Notes: a model not told the origin generated them from the sequence alone. 64,000 nt of DNA from Hemibagrus wyckioides (GCF_019097595.1 NC_080734.1:19582392-19646391), one strand, 5' to 3'. Shown: positions 41,245 through 53,639, counted from the first letter of the stretch. A program made the numbers and translations.

Positions 41245-43015
41245 GTGGGCTTTTGTATTAAAGACTGGTGGCATGTGGAGGACTCCCTCTTGTGACCACA
41301 GAGCCCCAATGATCTACTTTTACTGTCTTTTAAAAAAAAAAAAAATAATAAAACGTGTTTTAAGATAATTTACACGTGGACATGCATTCCACATCCCAAT
41401 ATCAGGTCCCCCTGTAGATGTGAGGGGTTCCCTTTTCCATACCTGTTTTGTAAAAAAAAAAATAATAATAATAAATCCCCTCTGTCCTTATTTTAGACCT
41501 AACTATTTGATATATATATCATATCAGGAACCACATGTTCTGTTCTGTTCTGCATGGGATGCTTTTGAATTTGAGAGTTGTGGATTTTATTGTCATTTTT
41601 ACTAAATGTAAATTATTATTTTGCAAGTATGTTTTTTGTGTAAGGATCATGGCATTTGAGGATCGGATCTTACAGATCTCTCTAACATTTTAGAGGCTAT
41701 TAAAGGCAATTGTAGTGGTTTAGCAAAACGCCTGTTCACTGCTCATAAGATTCTACTCAGAACTACTCTAGAACTGCTCATTTTATTTTACTTTACTCTC
41801 GTCGTTTTTTTTCCTTCCTGTCATTTTGTGTTTCAGTCCAATATGTACTAGTTAAACTCCATAGGTTTACAATAAATGGGTTGTTTGCTTTTGTACAACT
41901 TGGATTGTTTTTTTTTTTTTATTTTAATTTTTTTATTAACTTCTACAAGCTATATTAAACGAGCTAGCCTTTGAATAAGCTGATTACGCTTCTCTCTAGC
42001 CCTTCTCGGCTTTAAAATATTAAACATTGACGGGTTCTAAGCTTATTCTTAAACTTTGTTATATCTGGTCCGAACTGAGAGAGACCATGTACAGAGGCGC
42101 TGATCCTACTCCTACTGGAGACCATAGACTTTCATCACATACTGTTTATAAGCCATGTTACACAAACTGCAACATCTACAGTATAATGTAGGCCTACATG
42201 CTTCTAATTGTGAGACATCATTTAATTATTTTCGTCTGAATGATCTAGCAAAGAAATTCATGTCGTTACACTCCCATTAATACACTGAGAAAGATCTCTT
42301 GAATGTCCATTTAGGTTCAGGTTTGTTTACACCATTTTTGTTTTAAATGTGTGTACAGGAAAGATGAGAAGGTAAATGTTTTAGATTGGGTATCTTCTTA
42401 TGTGCCGAATTGACCAGTATGTAGCCACTGATTAATATTATTTCTTTGGCAGAAATTGATCATAAACCTAAATAAAAACAAACCTTGCAAATAGTTATCA
42501 GTTGGTTGCCAAGCTGTACTTGGTGTTAAATAGAAAGCCCTGTTTTGTATTTGAATGTGTGTCTTTGGAGTGGTGCAATTCTATAATTATGTGGTGGGGA
42601 AATGACCACCGATATCATGGCAGCTATTTTATTAACTGTAATGAGAGAACCTGCACCACCCTCGAGTTTGTTTTTCCCCCTGGAGCATACCGATACTGCT
42701 GTCACACTGGCGTCTTTCTCCTATAAATTAGGTCTTTTCCCTATAAGAGATAAATACTGTATTAATCTTCTACTTAGGCGCACGAGAGTTGAGAATCTTT
42801 GAGATTATAACAAATGTTTATTAAGCGCTGGAGTTACATGACTGAGTTTAGGGCATTTGTGGCTTGTTGCATTAAAAGTGTCCTTTGATTTACTTCAAGT
42901 TTTTTTGTATTGTGCTATTTATCTTACAAGGTTAACCTGTTCTAGTTTGATATTGCAAAGGTGTCCATGGCGTTTAAGACTGTAATAAACATATGAAACC
43001 GTTTCCATTGGTGCC
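41245..43015 (+). other. hnrnpu 3' UTR (probable)
   Basis: This stretch has no other gene and carries several canonical AATAAA signals on the plus strand: 41,347-41,352, 41,871-41,876 and 42,984-42,989. This suggests alternative polyadenylation with 3' UTRs of roughly 0.1, 0.65 and 1.75 kb. Poly-T and poly-A tracts are frequent. The true ends are inferred only from the signals. Confidence 0.55.
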
Positions 43016-43574
43016 GTATTGCCTTACTTCACCACTCCTACATGGAATAAATCCCCCAGCGTTGAATTAACACGTTAATGCACTTGGTGTTACAGCAACA
43101 CACCTTTTTTCTTTCGAATGTTTTTCAGAAGTAATGCTTTGAATAGCAAAATGGTGACATGGAGCTTTGCAGCATCTTCTACACAATGACAGCATGCAAC
43201 AGCCCCCTCACTCACTCGCCAGGCTGATCTGTACTTCATGTTCTGCTCCACAGACGTTCAACCATGCCTGTGTTTTTATTATGGTGTTTGCATAAGGTTA
43301 GGTCAGTCTTCTGGGACTTTCTTCTAAATGTAAGGTCAGTGTTTTCAATCTGATGTGGCTATTTGCGCATAAGTGTGTGCAACCTTTCAGACAACGGGTT
43401 TTGTAAAAGACGTACCATGAACGTTCACCTTTTTCTACTAGCCTGTGCAAGGAATAATCCTTTGGTTTTTACAGTCATTGTAAAGTTGTAAATCCAAAAT
43501 TTCAAAAATAATAAAAAGTACATAGGCATCACCATTTCTGCACACTGGAAAAGAGAACAATAGTCATGAGTACA

Positions 43575-44010
43575 CTCACTGCCCACTTTATTAGGAACTC
43601 GTTAATCTAGTCCTGCAATCTGCCAATGTGGAAGATGCAGAATGCCAATTTTCAGTTAATGTCCACATCGTTCATTAGAATAAAGAAATAGTCTGATCTC
43701 TGTGACTTTAACTATGGTATGGTTGTTGGTCCCAGAATGGCTGTTCTGAATAGAAACTGCTGATCTGGGATTTTAACATACAGCAGTCTCAAGAGTTTAC
43801 ACAGAATGGTACAAAACATCACCCATGAGTGGAGGGTCTGCAGAAAGAAACACCTTGTAGATGAGAACGATCAGAGGAGAATGACTGGACTGGTCTGGAC
43901 TGACAGGAAGTCTACAGTAACTCAAATAATCACACTTTAGTGAGCAGAAGCATCTCAGAATGCACAACATATCAAATTTTGGGGTGGATAAGCTACAACA
44001 GCAGAAAAAC
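43575..44010 (+). mobile_element. Non-coding DNA-transposon-like repeat, copy 1
   Basis: Starts with TA then cactcactgcccactttatt-agg. It shares internal blocks (gtctgatctctgtgacttt, atggtatggttgttgg) with a second copy at 61,931-62,150. The right end is not clear. The start motif is common in fish genomes. No transposase frame was seen. Confidence 0.6.
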
Positions 44011-44169
44011 AACAAACAAACAATCTGCTGTGTTCCAAGTCTTCATGCACCCAACATACACTCAAGAAATGTTTCTAGATCATTGTGGAGCTCTTATCTT
44101 CCTGACGGTCACAGATACTGAAGCTACTGTGACTGCTGTTGGAGTAACGATGAGCTGGACCAAGCTCTG

Positions 44170-45100
44170 ACACACTGGTCAATCTTCTGCCTATGCCTGT
44201 GAAGCATTGCTAAAGCTTAGCAGCAGCTTGTAAAGGGTTTGATGTTGGCTTTGGTAAACGCTGGTGAGGGATGAGGACTCCATAAAGAACTCAACAAAGC
44301 ACATGTGGCAGTAAGTACAAACAAAATGGGCAAAGTGGCACAATTGTAACGCTACATATATCTGTGACTATAACATCACTCAAAACATTTGGTAAACTTA
44401 CATGTTACTTAAAGTTAAACCGCTGGACGTTACTGCATGTGAAATGCTTTTAGGCTTTAATTGGAGTAAGAACAGTAAATGATAGATTTCCATACCATGT
44501 GTGGTGTAGGGCATGCAGAACAACCACTCATAAAGATGCCATGCTTTTCATTTTCATTTGTTTGTTTAGTTTCCTTCCATTTCAATTATTTAGTATTGTG
44601 AAAGTGGGGGCATGGTCAAGTTTTCTGAGTAGAGGGCAGAGCCGAGGAAGGTAAGTGGTTGTAAATCACACACCTGTCACTTAAATAGTGATGCTGAAAA
44701 ACAAAATTAAAATAAAGTGTTAAAATAAAATAAAATTTTGTGTTCGTAAGACTGCCTCCAATTTCCTCCTTCCCGAAAAGTTGTCTCTAGTTATATTAAA
44801 CTAACCAAGGTATAATATGTTTACAATGATTTATCAATATATCTTGGTTTTAGATGAACAAAGAACACAAAGTAAAATGACAAATCTACACATAAACATG
44901 TTGGCCTAAGTAAAATTTTATAATTCTTATAAAAAACTTACATTAACAGAGTTTAGAAAATCCTCGAAGACAAGGAAATGGAGACGACTGGAATGAGTTA
45001 GAGTTTTTAGGTGATGGATTTTTCTGGATGAGTTTCAGTCCTTAATGTGTTTTTTCAGATGTAGCTGGGCTGGACAATCTGCTGAAATTTGGCAACCCAG
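44170..45100. other. Intergenic, nothing assigned
   Basis: AT-rich spacer with no exon, RNA or transposon end recognised. Confidence 0.4.
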
Positions 45101-45109
45101 GTAAGGTCA

Positions 45110-45345
45110 AGTCAGGAAGCATTTATTGTCATTTCAACCATATATAGCTGACGCGGTACATAGTAAAATAACACAATGTTCTTCCAGGACCATGGTGCTA
45201 CATAAAACACAGAGCTAAGGACAAAAGAGTAAGTTGTCGTAGCCACATAAAGTGCCTAGTGTGCAACCTAGTGCAAACACTGCAAGACAAAAGACAGTGC
45301 AGACAGACAGCACAATACACTACAGGACAGATAATATGATGTCAT
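45110..45345. repeat. Dispersed repeat of a common fish type
   Basis: Contains atttattgtcatttcaacc, ccaggaccatggtgctac and a tail of short acaga/gaca-rich blocks. The layout is familiar from dispersed fish repeats. There is only one copy in this window, so the call rests on pattern recognition. Confidence 0.4.
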
Positions 45346-45479
45346 GTGAATTAAGTCATGGCAGTTCTATCAATTGGTTTCTTTTTATTTCAGTTTCACC
45401 ACAAGGGCTTAGGAACATACAGTTAAGTTAAACTGTCCCAATATCCACTATACAGCTACATGTTAGTGCACACCCATAT

Positions 45480-45885
45480 CTTTGCTGCAATAATGCTCTA
45501 CACTCTTCTGTGCAGGATTTCCCAGATGTTGGAGTGTGTCTGTGGGGATTAGTGATCATTCAGCTACAAGAGCATTAGTGAGATCAGACACTGATGATGT
45601 AAGAGTGAGGAGGTCTGGGGTTCAGTCGGTGTTCCAGTTCATCCCAGTGGGGTCGAGTCAGGGCTCAGTGCAGGACACTCCAGTTCTTCCACTACAGCCT
45701 TAACACCATGTCTTCATGGAGCTCTGTGCTTTGTGTCTGAGTATCTTATACTGGAGTACCAGTGAAGGGAAACTGTAATGCAGAGACATTCTATACAAGT
45801 TTGTGCTTCACAATTTGTGACAACAATTTGGAGAAGGACCACATATGGGTGGTTCAGGTGTCCACATCCTTTTGTAATGAATCTC
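45480..45885. mobile_element. Tc1-derived MITE fragment
   Basis: Contains cagttcatcccagtggggtc, catgtcttcatggagctctg and ggaccacatatgggtggttc. The first block corresponds to the end of Tc1 transposase coding sequence on the opposite strand (compare 31,630-31,660). A related copy is at 55,920-56,115. Confidence 0.55.
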
Positions 45886-46403
45886 TTACATGACACTAAC
45901 ATGCTATTTTCCAAGTCATGATTAAGTGGTTTTGGATTTAAAAAAAATGGAATACACTCTTTTATTTAATAAAGGTAATTGTCAACCTTCCTACTTAACT
46001 GAAGTGCAAAAGCTTTGCCCCCCCCCCTGCACAAGCATTTCTCCGACGCACAGCCTGCAACCTGTATCCCGTGCACATTCACTCCAACTCTATACACTAT
46101 TACATTACACCTCACTTATATACGTGAAGCATAATCCACTTTCCAACAGTTTTTAAATACCTGTTAAATAAAGTGTTGCTGTGGACACAGTGCAGGTCAT
46201 GTAGGCAAAGCAGAGTAAACAAAGCTGTGATGGACTTGTGTGCCAACAGTCTGCGCTCCATGCAAACACAAACACTGCAATAACCAAAGCTGCTCTTCCA
46301 AATGAACACCACGCGCTCAGACACACACGTCAGTGAAAAATATTTTACTTCATATATCAGTGGAAAAAACAGTCAAAAATATAACTTCTCATTAATTCCA
46401 GCG

Positions 46404-46409
46404 TTTAAT
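46404..46409 (-). terminator. Possible lefty poly(A) signal (ATTAAA)
   Basis: ATTAAA on the minus strand about 215 nt downstream of the lefty stop codon. No AATAAA was seen closer, so this variant signal is the best candidate. Confidence 0.35.
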
Positions 46410-46621
46410 GCGGCGTCACGTCGCTTGCCAATAAAAAACAATAATAATAAAATAATAATAATACGTTTCATGATGTCAAATACATACAAACTTATTACAA
46501 AAGTGCTCGATGTGATTCAGCCTGGGCAGAAAACAAATAATAATAATAATTAAAATATAAAAAGCCCAAGCTTAAAAGAAGCTATAAGTACTGTGCGTTA
46601 GTTAAATGGGGGTCTCTGGAG

Positions 46622-47000
46622 TCACACGAGAGAAACATTGTCCATGGCGCAGCCGCATTTCTCGACGATCATGTTGGGAAATTCGGCCACTTCGATTTCG
46701 GTGTAATCGCCCTTTTTCACCAGGTACATCATGGGCAGAGGGGCGCTTTCCACCACCGCACATTTCCTCTGGCCGTAAGTGTAAACCCCGCGCTGTGGCT
46801 GCCTGCAGCCCCCCGCACACCGGAACGCCTGATAACCCGCAGGCTCGATCACCCAGTACTGCGTCCAGGTCAGAGCGCGGAAATTAATGAAGTATTCCTC
46901 ACGGCAGCACATGTCCTTGTTTTTGTTTGGCTCGCAGTCACCGTTAGAACTGGAGAAAAAAAGAAAATGAATCAATATATCTGATCAAAATAGCATAAGC

Positions 47001-47043
<43 letters not shown>

Positions 47044-47109
47044 CAATACTACTACTACTAATAATAATAATGATAATAATAATAATAATAACAATACTAC
47101 TAGTACTAG

Positions 47110-47184
<75 letters not shown>

Positions 47185-47271
47185 TACTACTAGTACTAGT
47201 ACTACTACTAATAATAATAATGATAATAATAATAATAATAACAATACTACTACTACTACTACTACTACTAC

Positions 47272-47305
<34 letters not shown>

Positions 47306-47394
47306 ACTAGTACTAGTACTACTACTACTACTAATAATAATAATAATGATAATAATAATAATAATAACAATACTACTACTACTACTACTACTAC

Positions 47395-47434
<40 letters not shown>

Positions 47435-48310
47435 TTAGGCTTTATGTACATATGTAAGAGATCTAGTAAATAAACAAGTAAACATAAAAGATATAAAAGG
47501 TACATAGTTGTATTCTTTAAGCAACACGCAGCTGGCTAAATGTTTACGCGTATTTGTTATATAATGTACAATAATTGCAGAAAATATATTAAAATAGATA
47601 TAGATATATAAACAAGTTCTTACCCAAACTCTTCAAGGTTAAGTGTGTAGAGGACGAGTTCGGGTTTGCCGAGTATGTCGCTCGGCTCCTGAGTGGTAAA
47701 CTGGACGCTCTTGGCCATTTCCGCCGCATAACTGCCGGGTCTCTCACCCTCGATCCACACCTCCAGGTGCATGGGTGCGTTCCGCTCACTCTTGGACCAG
47801 TAATGCACAGCCTGCGTGACATCGAAGCTTTTCCAGCCAGATTCATGGATGGGAATCAACCTGGAGAGAAGGTGGGAGCGCACAGTGAGCGTCGGACGCG
47901 CGAGACAGAAAACGTGCGCACTAGTAGACAGGATTCAAAGTGACACATGGCGTGTGCGCGCTCGGCTTACCTGGAGTCGACGAGAGATGTGCGGTTGGAG
48001 CCGTTCCCGAGCACCTCCACCCAGTAAATGCTGACTCGCGCGTTGTTTACTGGCCTCTGACCCTTCCTCTCGGGCATGGATCGCTTGTGTGGCGCTTTCT
48101 TGTACAGCTTCAGCTCGGCCATGGTCACCTCGCTGTTATCCGGAATCCTCGAGTTCATCTCGAACAGCACGCGCTGACGTGTCGTGTCAGAATACACGAA
48201 CTCCCCGGAAATGTCTAAAAGAAATAAACATCTATTAACTAAATGACCTAATCGTCTTATTGATGTCTACAGCCAAATACATTGCACATAACCTTCTAAA
48301 GGTGTTAATA

Positions 48311-48359
<49 letters not shown>

Positions 48360-48633
48360 GCTCACCTGCGTTACCCGGGATGCCGCGTAAAATTCCTGCC
48401 AAACTGGGAAGAGACCGGCGCCTCCTTTCATGGTGAAGCTTCAGCATGGACAAGTACTTGTTCTTAATGTGCGCCGGCACCACTAGGTTCTCCAGGTCCC
48501 GTTTATGAATCTGAGGAACCTCGCTGAGTCCTAGTTTCTTCAACATGGCATCCTTCATGTCGTCGTGCGTAAAGGCTTCTGTCAGTGCCAGAATGAGAGC
48601 GCAGAGGAAGCAGGAGGCAAAAACAGAAGCCAT
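46622..48633 (-). CDS. lefty: Lefty, TGF-beta-family Nodal antagonist (4 exons)
   Basis: Secreted inhibitor that blocks Nodal signalling in mesendoderm and left-right patterning. Exons in transcript order: 48366-48633, 47971-48214, 47624-47860, 46622-46949. Phases fit, giving 358 residues. A signal peptide covers about residues 1-20 (ends LALTEA). The prodomain contains HKRDLENLVVPAH. A basic RRRR at 70-73 lies where lefty proteins are processed early. An NRTSLVDSR glycosylation motif precedes exon 3, and exon 3 has SGWKSFDVTQAVHYW. The cystine-knot domain in exon 4 includes CCREEYFINF, CAGGCRQP and CGC near the end. It lacks the Cys used for the intermolecular disulfide, because VVESAPLPMMYL replaces the usual CC motif; this is the lefty hallmark and fits a monomer. 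Whether it is lft1 or lft2 was not decided. Confidence 0.96.
47003..47434. repeat. Nested AAT/ACT trinucleotide array in the last lefty intron
   Basis: About 430 bp in which blocks of AAT alternate with blocks of ACT, joined by the recurring linkers aataacaatactact and aataatgataat. Some ACT blocks carry actagtactagt and others do not, roughly alternating. Larger units of one AAT plus one ACT block have therefore been duplicated. The array lies between exons 3 and 4. Confidence 0.95.
48308..48360. repeat. (AAT)n in lefty intron 1
   Basis: AAT triplet run beginning only a few bases from the exon 1 donor (cag|gtgag at 48,366). Confidence 0.95.
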
Positions 48634-48720
48634 GGTTATCCCCGAAGAAGTTCTGAAGTTCTTAGTCCTTCTTGCAAAGAGTGGAAATGAAACACTGGCG
48701 CTTTGACAGCGAGCTTCGCA

Positions 48721-48730
48721 CTTTATATGC
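48721..48730 (-). promoter_or_regulatory. lefty TATA box
   Basis: The minus strand reads gcatataaag about 90 nt upstream of the lefty ATG. That places transcription start near 48,690-48,700 and leaves a short 5' UTR of about 60 nt. Confidence 0.7.
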
Positions 48731-48789
48731 ACCCGCGACCCCCAACTGTTCACGCACTTACAAAGGTGAAAAGGGAGGGAGTGTGTGTG

Positions 48790-49500
48790 TGCGCGCGGGG
48801 GTGGAGGGGGGTGTATGTGGTGATATCGTAATTTCGCGACATAAAAGCAAACATTTATATAAAATGCCCAAATTCAGTGTGTAAGATTGGCCTATGATGC
48901 ATTGTCATTGAATGAATTCAAATCTAATGGTTTCCCTCCTGTGACCAATTACTAACTCTCAGTTATCCCTTTATTAGTTACAGTGTACTCCAAGTCATAA
49001 CTCCAAACTGATATTTGATCATTAAAATCTGATCTCTTAAAAACAACTTGCTCCAATGGCTATCATGGAAATCAAAGCAAATAAATATGCACACAGCTCT
49101 GCCTTTGAGTCTTATGGATTTTGGGAAATACTTTCCCAATAGTCTGATATCACTATAATTTATAATAAAAAATATTCATTCATCAAACAGGTGCATTTAA
49201 TCAAAACCAGTTACTAACAAATAAATGGTTCTTATCATCTGTAGGTATCATTCTGTTTATTAATGACATATATATATATATATATATATATATTCATACA
49301 TAATGAACCTTGGATTCACTTTTTTTTGTCCTGGTCACACGAGTGTTACTGTACCGCCCTTGTTCTTCATGTGTACATTCCCCTGGACATTGTAAAACAT
49401 TCCTAGTCTGGCAAGTGGACATGTCTTCTTATGTGTCTGACAGCCATTTCTGGTGATCAACTTTAACTATAACACTCATCATCATCATCATCAGCTGATA
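48790..49500. other. Proximal lefty upstream sequence
   Basis: A G/T-rich stretch at 48,780-48,815, then AT-rich sequence and a (TA)n tract at 49,268-49,293. No coding sequence. Confidence 0.5.
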
Positions 49501-49501
49501 A

Positions 49502-49792
49502 GTCTTGAAGGAAGTTGGGGAAATTGGATGTTTATTCCAAGACTACCACCCTGTTTCTACATCCCCAGATTAAAATTATTAGCCAAACAGACAGCTAATC
49601 CAGGGAGGCCGCATGGATGTGGATTGGGGAGCTCTTCACAGGTTGGTGATCATCTGATTCCATTGCCAAATTTGCCATGCCTTGTTTGGTCACACAAACA
49701 TAAGAAAAGGGCCTAGTGGCAGTGAGGGGCCACTGTCTGAGTTTGTGTATTGGCCCCTCTATTTGCTCTGAGATGTCAGACAGACTGAGGTA
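49502..49792 (-). promoter_or_regulatory. FoxH1/Smad motif cluster upstream of lefty
   Basis: Three matches to the FoxH1 consensus TGTKKATT lie on the plus strand within 223 bp: tgtttatt (49,529-49,536), tgtggatt (49,618-49,625) and tgtgtatt (49,744-49,751). Smad-type GTCT/AGAC cores lie close by (49,502-49,505, 49,589-49,592, 49,735-49,738 and near 49,780). This is about 0.8-1.1 kb upstream of the lefty start. Nodal-responsive (ASE-type) enhancers with this composition are known for vertebrate lefty genes. That this cluster is one is inference. Confidence 0.5.
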
Positions 49793-50190
49793 GCTCGCAG
49801 GAAAGGAAGGGCCGATGACTTTTCTTGTGGTTTGAGGAAGGAATGAATGGAACACACATACAGACACAAGCGTATTGACATGACCAAGTATTTCCATTTG
49901 TGTGTTAGACTTTATTTATATTTAAATATACAACCTGTGCATTTTAAATCTCTGTGCAAGCATGCATATACGCATGCAAAGTTTTTTTGCAAACAAGGTT
50001 TTAACAAAAAAAAAAAGAAAGAAGAAAAGAATGATAATGGATCACTGTAGATCACATGCATACTTATAATAGAGTGAGCTGCAAATATTAAAGGTTTGGT
50101 GAAAGGTTTATACATCTTACATGAAGAAGAATACACAGAGCAATGTTTTTCACTTTTCAATAAAACCACATTCATATAGCATCCCGCCAA

Positions 50191-50260
50191 TACACACACA
50201 CACACACACACACATACACACACACACACATACACACACACACACATACACACACACACT
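50191..50260. repeat. (CA)n microsatellite
   Basis: CA tract interrupted at regular intervals by ata. Confidence 0.95.
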
Positions 50261-51124
50261 GTAGCAAATTAGAGAGCCCGAATCCCCTGTGTGATATGTG
50301 TCAGTCTTCTCCCCTTCCCTTGTCAATTATCCACTGGCCCTTTGGTCAACACGGGGGAACTTCTCATTCTCGCGGATGCCACAGTCCTTAATCAAAGGAC
50401 AGAGAGGAGTCCCAATCAACAAAACACGTGCTAATTAGCACCTAGCAACTGCATATGAAAAGCAGTTCTGTTTAAACGGATCCCCGCCTCTGGTTCGTAA
50501 TAAAACAACAAACAATGTCGCTCCACTGAAATGTAACGGCGTAAAAACAGATTACAAATCGGTGTATTTTTCCTCTTTTCTGCTGCCGTCCCACACTGAA
50601 TTAACGCAACCTGCTCAAGTGGTTTAGCCCAAAATAACAACAACAACAACAACAACAACACAGCACGCTATACAATATACACCACCTGCTCTTACAGTAC
50701 ACATTATTCAGGCGTGCTTACAGGTTAATAAATATACGCAATACTTCCGGTTTAGACAACTCCATAGTGTCTTACATGAGATCTTACATCAAATGTTTTG
50801 ACACGAAAGACATGATTAGCACCTTGTTAATCGCTGTGTATGTGTGTGTGTGTGTGGGGGGGTAGATCTAAATTTGTTTGAATATCTTCATAAAAAGTTC
50901 AAAAGAGCTCTTTTCACAGGATCTACCTCAGGAAAGCTTTACATAAACATCAATAAAGGGCTTTAAAGAGCAGATAATGAAGTGCATATGATACACCTCA
51001 CCTGGATCTGTACTGTATATGAGAGACATGAAATACCAGACATGTAGCCTTTTGTTTATTTTACACTTTCACACATTATGATGTTTATATGCATGTTCTG
51101 GTGTAAAGAAAAAGAAAAAGGGTT

Positions 51125-51247
<123 letters not shown>

Positions 51248-52361
51248 TACTATTTTAATCCCACACATGAACTCCAGACAATTACAGACTCGACACATGA
51301 CATTACAGATACAGACGTCTCCTAAGACACACTTATCTGTAAGTCAGTAAGTTAAGTAGATAGACACAGAGTCATGTGGAATAAAGTGTCAGTCATGTAG
51401 AACTGAATTATTTTCAAATTCTTCTAAATGACTTGAAATGATATGAAGCATTACAGAATGTGTTCTGTGTTTTAATATTTATTGTATGGCGGATTTAAGC
51501 AGTGTGAAGCCATGTAACGATATATCAATTCACCCCATCTTACTCTATATATTGTATGAGCAAACAAATATCTGAATATCAAGAGCTGGTTTATAATTAA
51601 ATAATGATCAATAATTTCAGTCTATCACTCATTTTGCCTCTATATTGTATTGTCTTTATATCAAAGAGGCAGAAAATTATAGATTTGATACTGGATATAA
51701 ATTTCCTTACACACCACCAGCAGGTAAATATCCATACATCATTCATGTCCACGTTCAAATGCAATAACTAACTGTGACCAGGTGATGGCAGTAGCGCTTA
51801 TTATTTCATTAAAATAACCCTTGTAGCATTTGTGGCCTGAGAGGAAAGTAGTAATATAAGCTCCAAAATGTTAAGAACACTATAGAAAGACCTTCTTTTA
51901 TATATACAGAGACACACAAGATATAAAGCGTCTAGACACCCCTGTTAAAAAAGGCACAAAATCTTGTCAGTATTTTTTCTAACTATATTTTGACTTAAAT
52001 GAAATTAAAATGAAAAACAGTACAGGGGAAAAGATAATAAAACATAGTACTATAACCTGGTTGCACTTAATAAAACTAATAAACTAATAAAACTAAAAAA
52101 AGAGTAGACCTTTACATAAACTAATACACCTATACATTTTATCATAGTAAGTATTCAATATTTTAATGTAAGAGTTCATCAGTTGGCATCCTGACTTACT
52201 AATAATTTCACTACTCCTTCTTGGAAAAATCATTCTCCTGTTCTGGGATGACCAAACCTTCAAAGCGGTGTTACCCCTCATTCCCCATAAACAAGTGACT
52301 CAATGGAAGCATTTACTTTTCATTTGTAAATTGCAGTTAAACCCACGGATGCATACATGTA

Positions 52362-53588
52362 CACTATATTGCCAAAAGTATTCGCTCACCCATCCAAATA
52401 ATCAGAATCAGGTGTTCCAATCACTTCCATGGCCACAGGTGTATAAAATCAAGCACCTAGGCATGCAGACTGTTTTTACAAACATTTGTGAAAGAATGGG
52501 TCGCTCTCAGGAGCTCAGTGAATTCCAGCGTGGAACTGTGATAGGATGCCACCTGTGCAACAAATCCAGTCGTGAAATTTCCTCGCTCCTAAATATTCCA
52601 CAGTCAACTGTCAGCTGTATTATAAGAACGTGGAAGTGTTTGGGAACGACAGCAACTCAGCCACGAAGTGGTAGGCCACGTAAACTGACGGGGCGGGGTC
52701 AGCGGATGCTGAGGCCGCCAACTTTCTGCAGAGTCAATCGCTACAGACCTCCAAACTTCATGTGGCCTTCAGATTAGCTCAAGAACAGTGCGCAGAGAGC
52801 TTCATGGAATGGGTTTCCATGGCCGAGCAGCTGCATCCAAGCCATACATCACCAAGTGCAATGCAAAGCGTCGGATGCAGTGGTGTAAAGCACGCCGCCA
52901 CTGGACTCTAGAGCAGTGGAGACGCGTTCTCTGGAGTGACGAATCTTCTCCATCTGGCAATCTGATGGACGAGTCTGGGTTTGGCGGTTGCCAGGAGAAC
53001 GGTACTTGTCTGACTGCATTGTGCCAAGTGTAAAGTTTGGTGGAGGGGGGATTATGGTGTGGGGTTGTTTTTCAGGAGCTGGGCTTGGCCCCTTAGTTCC
53101 AGTGAAAGGAACTCTGAATGCTTCAGCATACCAAGACATTTTGGACAATTCCATGCTCCCAACTTTGTGGGAACAGTTTGGAGCTGGCCCCTTCCTCTTC
53201 CAACATGACTGTGCACCAGTGCACAAAGCAAGGTCCATAAAGACATGGATGACAGAGTCTGGTGTGGATGAACTTGACTGGCCTGCACAGAGTCCTGACC
53301 TCAACCCGATAGAACACCTTCGGGATGAATTAGAGTGGAGACTGAGAGCCAGGCCTTCTCGTCCAACATCAGTGTGTGACCTCACAAATGCGCTTCTGGA
53401 AGAATGGTCAAAAATTCCCATAAACACACTCCTAAACCTTGTGGACAGCCTTCCCAGAAGAGTTGAAGCTGTTAGAGCTGCAAAGGGTGGACCGACGTCA
53501 TATTGAACCCTATGGATTAGGAATGGGATGTCACTTAAGTTCATATGCGAGTCAAGGCAGGTGAGCGAATACTTTTGGCAATATAGTG
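52362..53588 (+). mobile_element. Tc1/mariner element with intact ends
   Basis: A 1,227-bp element bounded by perfect 29-bp inverted repeats (outer bases cactatattgccaaaagt) and flanked on both sides by TA, the Tc1 target site. The interior contains a single transposase gene with frameshifts. Intact identical ends suggest fairly recent insertion and possible mobilisation in trans. It lies directly beside the Harbinger remnant, so it may have inserted into or next to that element. Confidence 0.95.
52496..53506 (+). pseudogene. Tc1 transposase, frameshifted
   Basis: The reading starts at MGRSQELSEFQRGTVIG (helix-turn-helix DNA-binding part, with REISSLLNIPQSTV). It shifts frame somewhere in 52,700-52,790, continues as HGMGFHGRAAASKPYI, and shifts back near 52,950. 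The final frame runs from [18 protein letters not shown] to the stop at 53,506. The DDE triad codons survive: Asp at 52,938 (WSDES), Asp at 53,207 (FQHDC) and Glu at 53,312 (NPIEH). The last two are separated by 34 residues, the Tc1 D34E spacing. The full length would be about 336 codons, normal for Tc1. With two frameshifts it cannot make active transposase. Confidence 0.9.
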
Positions 53589-53639
53589 TATATAATATAT
53601 AGTTTCCCACTGTTTGTGATAATCTCTAGACCATTTGGT

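Noticed and set aside
46972..47505. Long open frames on both strands made of Leu/Val or Ile/Leu
   Set aside because: They are translations of the AAT/ACT triplet array; triplet repeats keep all frames open.
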